Shown piece after piece: positions 61,757 to 64,000 of a stretch of DNA of 64,000 nucleotides. The notes beneath the pieces were generated by a model, which ran no database searches, was not told the origin of the DNA, and worked only from the letters and a program-made list of their open reading frames with translations. The stretch's first letter is position 1, and each line of letters begins with the position of its first letter. Where the stretch lies: positions 186,001-250,000 of the forward strand of contig NZ_CP084032.1 of NCBI RefSeq assembly GCF_020181655.1. The letters run 5' to 3'. A program made the translations under genes and the position numbers. This stretch comes from Pectobacterium colocasium. Lineage in GTDB: Bacteria > Pseudomonadota > Gammaproteobacteria > Enterobacterales > Enterobacteriaceae.

Positions 61757-62821
61757 ATGACTGATCTGAAAAACGATCGCTACTTGCGGGCGTTATTGCG
61801 CCAACCCGTTGATGTCACCCCGGTGTGGATGATGCGTCAGGCGGGGCGTTATTTGCCGGAATATAAGGCAACGCGCGCACAGGCGGGGGATTTTATGTCG
61901 CTGTGTAAAAACGCAGAACTGGCTTGCGAAGTCACGTTACAACCTTTACGGCGCTATGCGCTGGATGCGGCAATCCTGTTCTCCGATATCCTGACCATCC
62001 CTGATGCCATGGGATTAGGGCTCTATTTTGAAGCGGGGGAAGGCCCACGCTTTCACTCTCCCATTACGTCTCATGCCCATGTGGTTAACCTGCCGATTCC
62101 CGATCCTGAGCAGGAGCTCGGTTATGTGATGAATGCAGTGCGGACGATTCGTAAAAACCTCGCCGGTGAAGTGCCGTTGATCGGTTTCTCGGGCAGCCCG
62201 TGGACGCTGGCGACCTACATGGTTGAGGGCGGTAGCAGCAAAGCGTTTACCGTCATCAAGAAAATGATGTTTGCTGAGCCTAAAACGCTACACCTGTTGC
62301 TGGATAAGCTGGCGGATAGCGTCATTCTCTATCTCAATGCGCAAATTCGTGCTGGTGCGCAGGCAGTGATGGTATTCGATACCTGGGGCGGCGCGCTGAG
62401 CGGACGTGACTACAAAGAATTCTCCCTGCGGTACATGCATAAGATTGTTGATGGTTTACTGCGTGAGAACGACGGTCGCCGTGTGCCAGTGACGCTCTTC
62501 ACCAAAGGTGGAGGCCAGTGGCTGGAAGCGATGGCGGAGACAGGCTGCGACGCGCTGGGGCTAGACTGGACAAGTGATATTGCTGATGCACGCCGCCGTG
62601 TAGGCGATAAAGTGGCGCTACAGGGAAATATGGATCCGTCGATGTTGTATGCCGATCCTGCACGGATCGAGCAGGAAGTGGCGTCGATCCTTGCTGGATT
62701 TGGGCAAGGCAACGGGCATGTTTTCAATCTGGGTCATGGCATTCACCAAGATGTGCCGCCGGAACATGCGGGCGTGTTTGTTGAGGCTGTCCATCGGTTG
62801 TCTCGCCCTTATCACGCATGA
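61757..62821 (+). CDS. hemE: Uroporphyrinogen decarboxylase
   Basis: HemE decarboxylates the four acetate side chains of uroporphyrinogen III to give coproporphyrinogen III in haem synthesis. The 354-residue enzyme matches E. coli in length. The signature [15 protein letters not shown] is near residue 21 and the second signature [17 protein letters not shown] near residue 144; the catalytic aspartate lies in [16 protein letters not shown] near residue 78. The ATG follows AAAGGAAAAG. nfi begins 15 bases after its stop. Confidence 0.98.
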   Translation: MTDLKNDRYLRALLRQPVDVTPVWMMRQAGRYLPEYKATRAQAGDFMSLCKNAELACEVTLQPLRRYALDAAILFSDILTIPDAMGLGLYFEAGEGPRFHSPITSHAHVVNLPIPDPEQELGYVMNAVRTIRKNLAGEVPLIGFSGSPWTLATYMVEGGSSKAFTVIKKMMFAEPKTLHLLLDKLADSVILYLNAQIRAGAQAVMVFDTWGGALSGRDYKEFSLRYMHKIVDGLLRENDGRRVPVTLFTKGGGQWLEAMAETGCDALGLDWTSDIADARRRVGDKVALQGNMDPSMLYADPARIEQEVASILAGFGQGNGHVFNLGHGIHQDVPPEHAGVFVEAVHRLSRPYHA

Positions 62822-62836
62822 TTCACAGGAGATGAT

Positions 62837-63526
62837 GTGATTGATACACAACAGCTGCGGGTTGAGCAACTGGCCCGCGCTTCTGATGTGATTCGGCACG
62901 ACGATGTACCTTTTGAGCAGCCTGCGTTTATCGCGGGTGCTGACGTTGGCTTTGAGCAAGAAGGCTCGGTCACTCGCGCGGCGATTGCGCTAATGCGCTA
63001 TCCTTCGTTGGAGCTGGTAGAATACAAGATTGCGCGTATCAGCACGACGATGCCCTATATCCCCGGTTTTCTTTCATTTCGCGAATGCCCTGGGCTGCTT
63101 GCCGCGTGGGCATTGCTTGAACAGAAACCCGATCTGCTGTTTGTCGATGGGCATGGGATTTCTCACCCACGGCGCCTCGGCGTTGCCAGCCATTTTGGCC
63201 TGCTGGTTGATGTTCCGACGATTGGTGTGGCAAAAAGTCGGCTGTGTGGCCGATTTGAACCGTTGGCGGAGAGCGTCGGCAGCCAGCAGCCGTTACTGGA
63301 TAAGGGCGAGCAGATTGGCTGGGTCTGGCGCAGCAAAGCGCGCTGTAATCCGCTGTTTGTGGCGACGGGGCACCGAGTTGGACAAGACAGTGCATTGCAC
63401 TGGGTACAATGTTGTATGCGCGGTTACCGTTTACCGGAGCCGACCCGCTGGGCTGATGCGGTTGCATCGAATCGTCCCGCATTTGTGCGTTGGCAACGGC
63501 AGCAAGATGCTAACGTATTGTCGTAA
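62837..63526 (+). CDS. nfi: Endonuclease V
   Basis: Endonuclease V nicks DNA one base 3' of deaminated purines such as deoxyinosine to start repair. The 229-residue protein starts at a GTG at 62837 behind CAGGAGATGAT; nearby ATG codons are out of frame or closed by stops. The catalytic Asp is in [10 protein letters not shown] near residue 38, the damage-sensing [11 protein letters not shown] near residue 73 (PYIP wedge), and [12 protein letters not shown] near residue 103 are all intact. It is probably cotranscribed with hemE and yjaG. Confidence 0.96.
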   Translation: MIDTQQLRVEQLARASDVIRHDDVPFEQPAFIAGADVGFEQEGSVTRAAIALMRYPSLELVEYKIARISTTMPYIPGFLSFRECPGLLAAWALLEQKPDLLFVDGHGISHPRRLGVASHFGLLVDVPTIGVAKSRLCGRFEPLAESVGSQQPLLDKGEQIGWVWRSKARCNPLFVATGHRVGQDSALHWVQCCMRGYRLPEPTRWADAVASNRPAFVRWQRQQDANVLS

Positions 63527-63603
63527 AACTTTAGGAATTCAGGCATAGGGCGTCACTGTGATTTCAGGTACACTGCCGTCCGTCGCTGTTAATGAGCATA
63601 AAA

Positions 63604-64000
63604 ATGTTACGTAACCCCATTCATTTACGTCTGGAAAAACTGGCAAGCTGGCAGCATGTCACTTTTATGGCATGCCTTTGTGAACGTATGTATCCCAACT
63701 ACCACGAGTTCTGTCGTCAAACAGAGTTCGGCGATGCGATGGTTTACCGCCGCATTCTCGATTTGGTATGGGAAACATTGGTTGTTAAAGATGCGAAGGT
63801 TAATTTCGATAGCCAGTTGGAAAAGCTGGAAGAAGCGATTCCTGCTGCGGAAGATTACGATCTTTACGGCGTCTACCCGGCTATTGATGCCTGTATCGCG
63901 TTGGGCGAGCTGATTCATTCGCGTTTAAGCGGTGCAACGCTCGAACATGCGATAGCGATTAGCGAAACGTCCATCCGCACAGTTGCCATGTTGGAAATGA
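63604..64000 (+). CDS. yjaG: YjaG, DUF416 family protein (3' end beyond the window)
   Basis: The visible 132 residues start MLRNPIHLRLEKLASWQHVT and follow E. coli YjaG (196 residues) closely, including DLVWETLVVKDAKVNFDSQLE and YDLYGVYPAIDACIALGELI. The protein is a small helical DUF416 member of unknown function encoded before hupA. The gene is cut by the window end and otherwise appears intact. The ATG at 63604 was chosen by homology. Confidence 0.93.
   Translation, partial: MLRNPIHLRLEKLASWQHVTFMACLCERMYPNYHEFCRQTEFGDAMVYRRILDLVWETLVVKDAKVNFDSQLEKLEEAIPAAEDYDLYGVYPAIDACIALGELIHSRLSGATLEHAIAISETSIRTVAMLEM

Overview
The window comes from an enterobacterial chromosome and most resembles a Pectobacterium-type soft-rot bacterium. 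The 16S and 23S rRNA genes are enteric in length and sequence. Gene order follows the E. coli 88-90 min region closely (priA-rpmE-metJBLF, then oxyR-sthA-fabR-yijD-trmA-btuB-murI, an rrn operon, murB-birA-coaA, a tRNA cluster with tufB, secE-nusG-rplKAJL-rpoBC, the thi operon, then rsd-nudC-hemE-nfi-yjaG). Three accessory inserts interrupt this backbone. The genus assignment rests on recalled sequence flavour and repeat families and is an inference.

Region 1 to 17 kb is the methionine regulon, opened up twice. Between rpmE and metJ lies an outward-facing ABC importer of the FecCD/BtuCD type (ATPase, binding protein, permease), with a 15-bp Zur-like operator just upstream. Between metL and metF lies an accessory operon: a PotA/FbpC-type ATPase, a binding protein, two permeases, a LacI-family regulator and a metallophosphodiesterase, preceded by 11-bp-phased repeats that look like Pho boxes. 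Together they suggest phosphate-starvation-controlled uptake and cleavage of an organic phosphodiester. MetJ operators flank metB and metF.

Region 17 to 25.6 kb holds conserved housekeeping genes. The cobalamin riboswitch upstream of btuB has a palindromic repeat of about 194 bp inserted into a peripheral hairpin, apparently leaving the conserved core and the RBS-sequestering hairpin intact. The middle of btuB is markedly AT-rich.

Region 25.6 to 36.7 kb contains a complete rrn operon (P1, P2, boxA, 16S, tRNA-Glu, 23S, 5S, terminator), an AT-rich block with murB, birA and coaA, a 919-bp IS5-family element inserted with a CTAG duplication exactly at the stop codon of a GNAT acetyltransferase gene, and a four-tRNA operon leading into tufB.

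Region 36.7 to 50.4 kb is the transcription/translation superoperon (tufB, secE-nusG, rplKA, rplJL, rpoBC) with recognisable L1 and L10 autoregulatory leaders and the rplL-rpoB attenuator. Region 50.4 to 54.4 kb is the third insert: a hairpin-rich repeat, shiA (shikimate transporter) and a divergent yjiS/yjiR pair. Region 54.4 to 60.2 kb is the thiCEFSGH operon on the minus strand under a TPP riboswitch whose P3 arm is enlarged by 17-bp tandem repeats. The window closes with rsd, nudC, hemE, nfi and a truncated yjaG.

The strongest second-look items are the riboswitch invaded by a repeat, the Pho-box phosphodiester operon, the Zur-box importer, the expanded TPP riboswitch, and the recurrence of GGA-loop (CsrA/RsmA-like) hairpins in the dispersed repeats.
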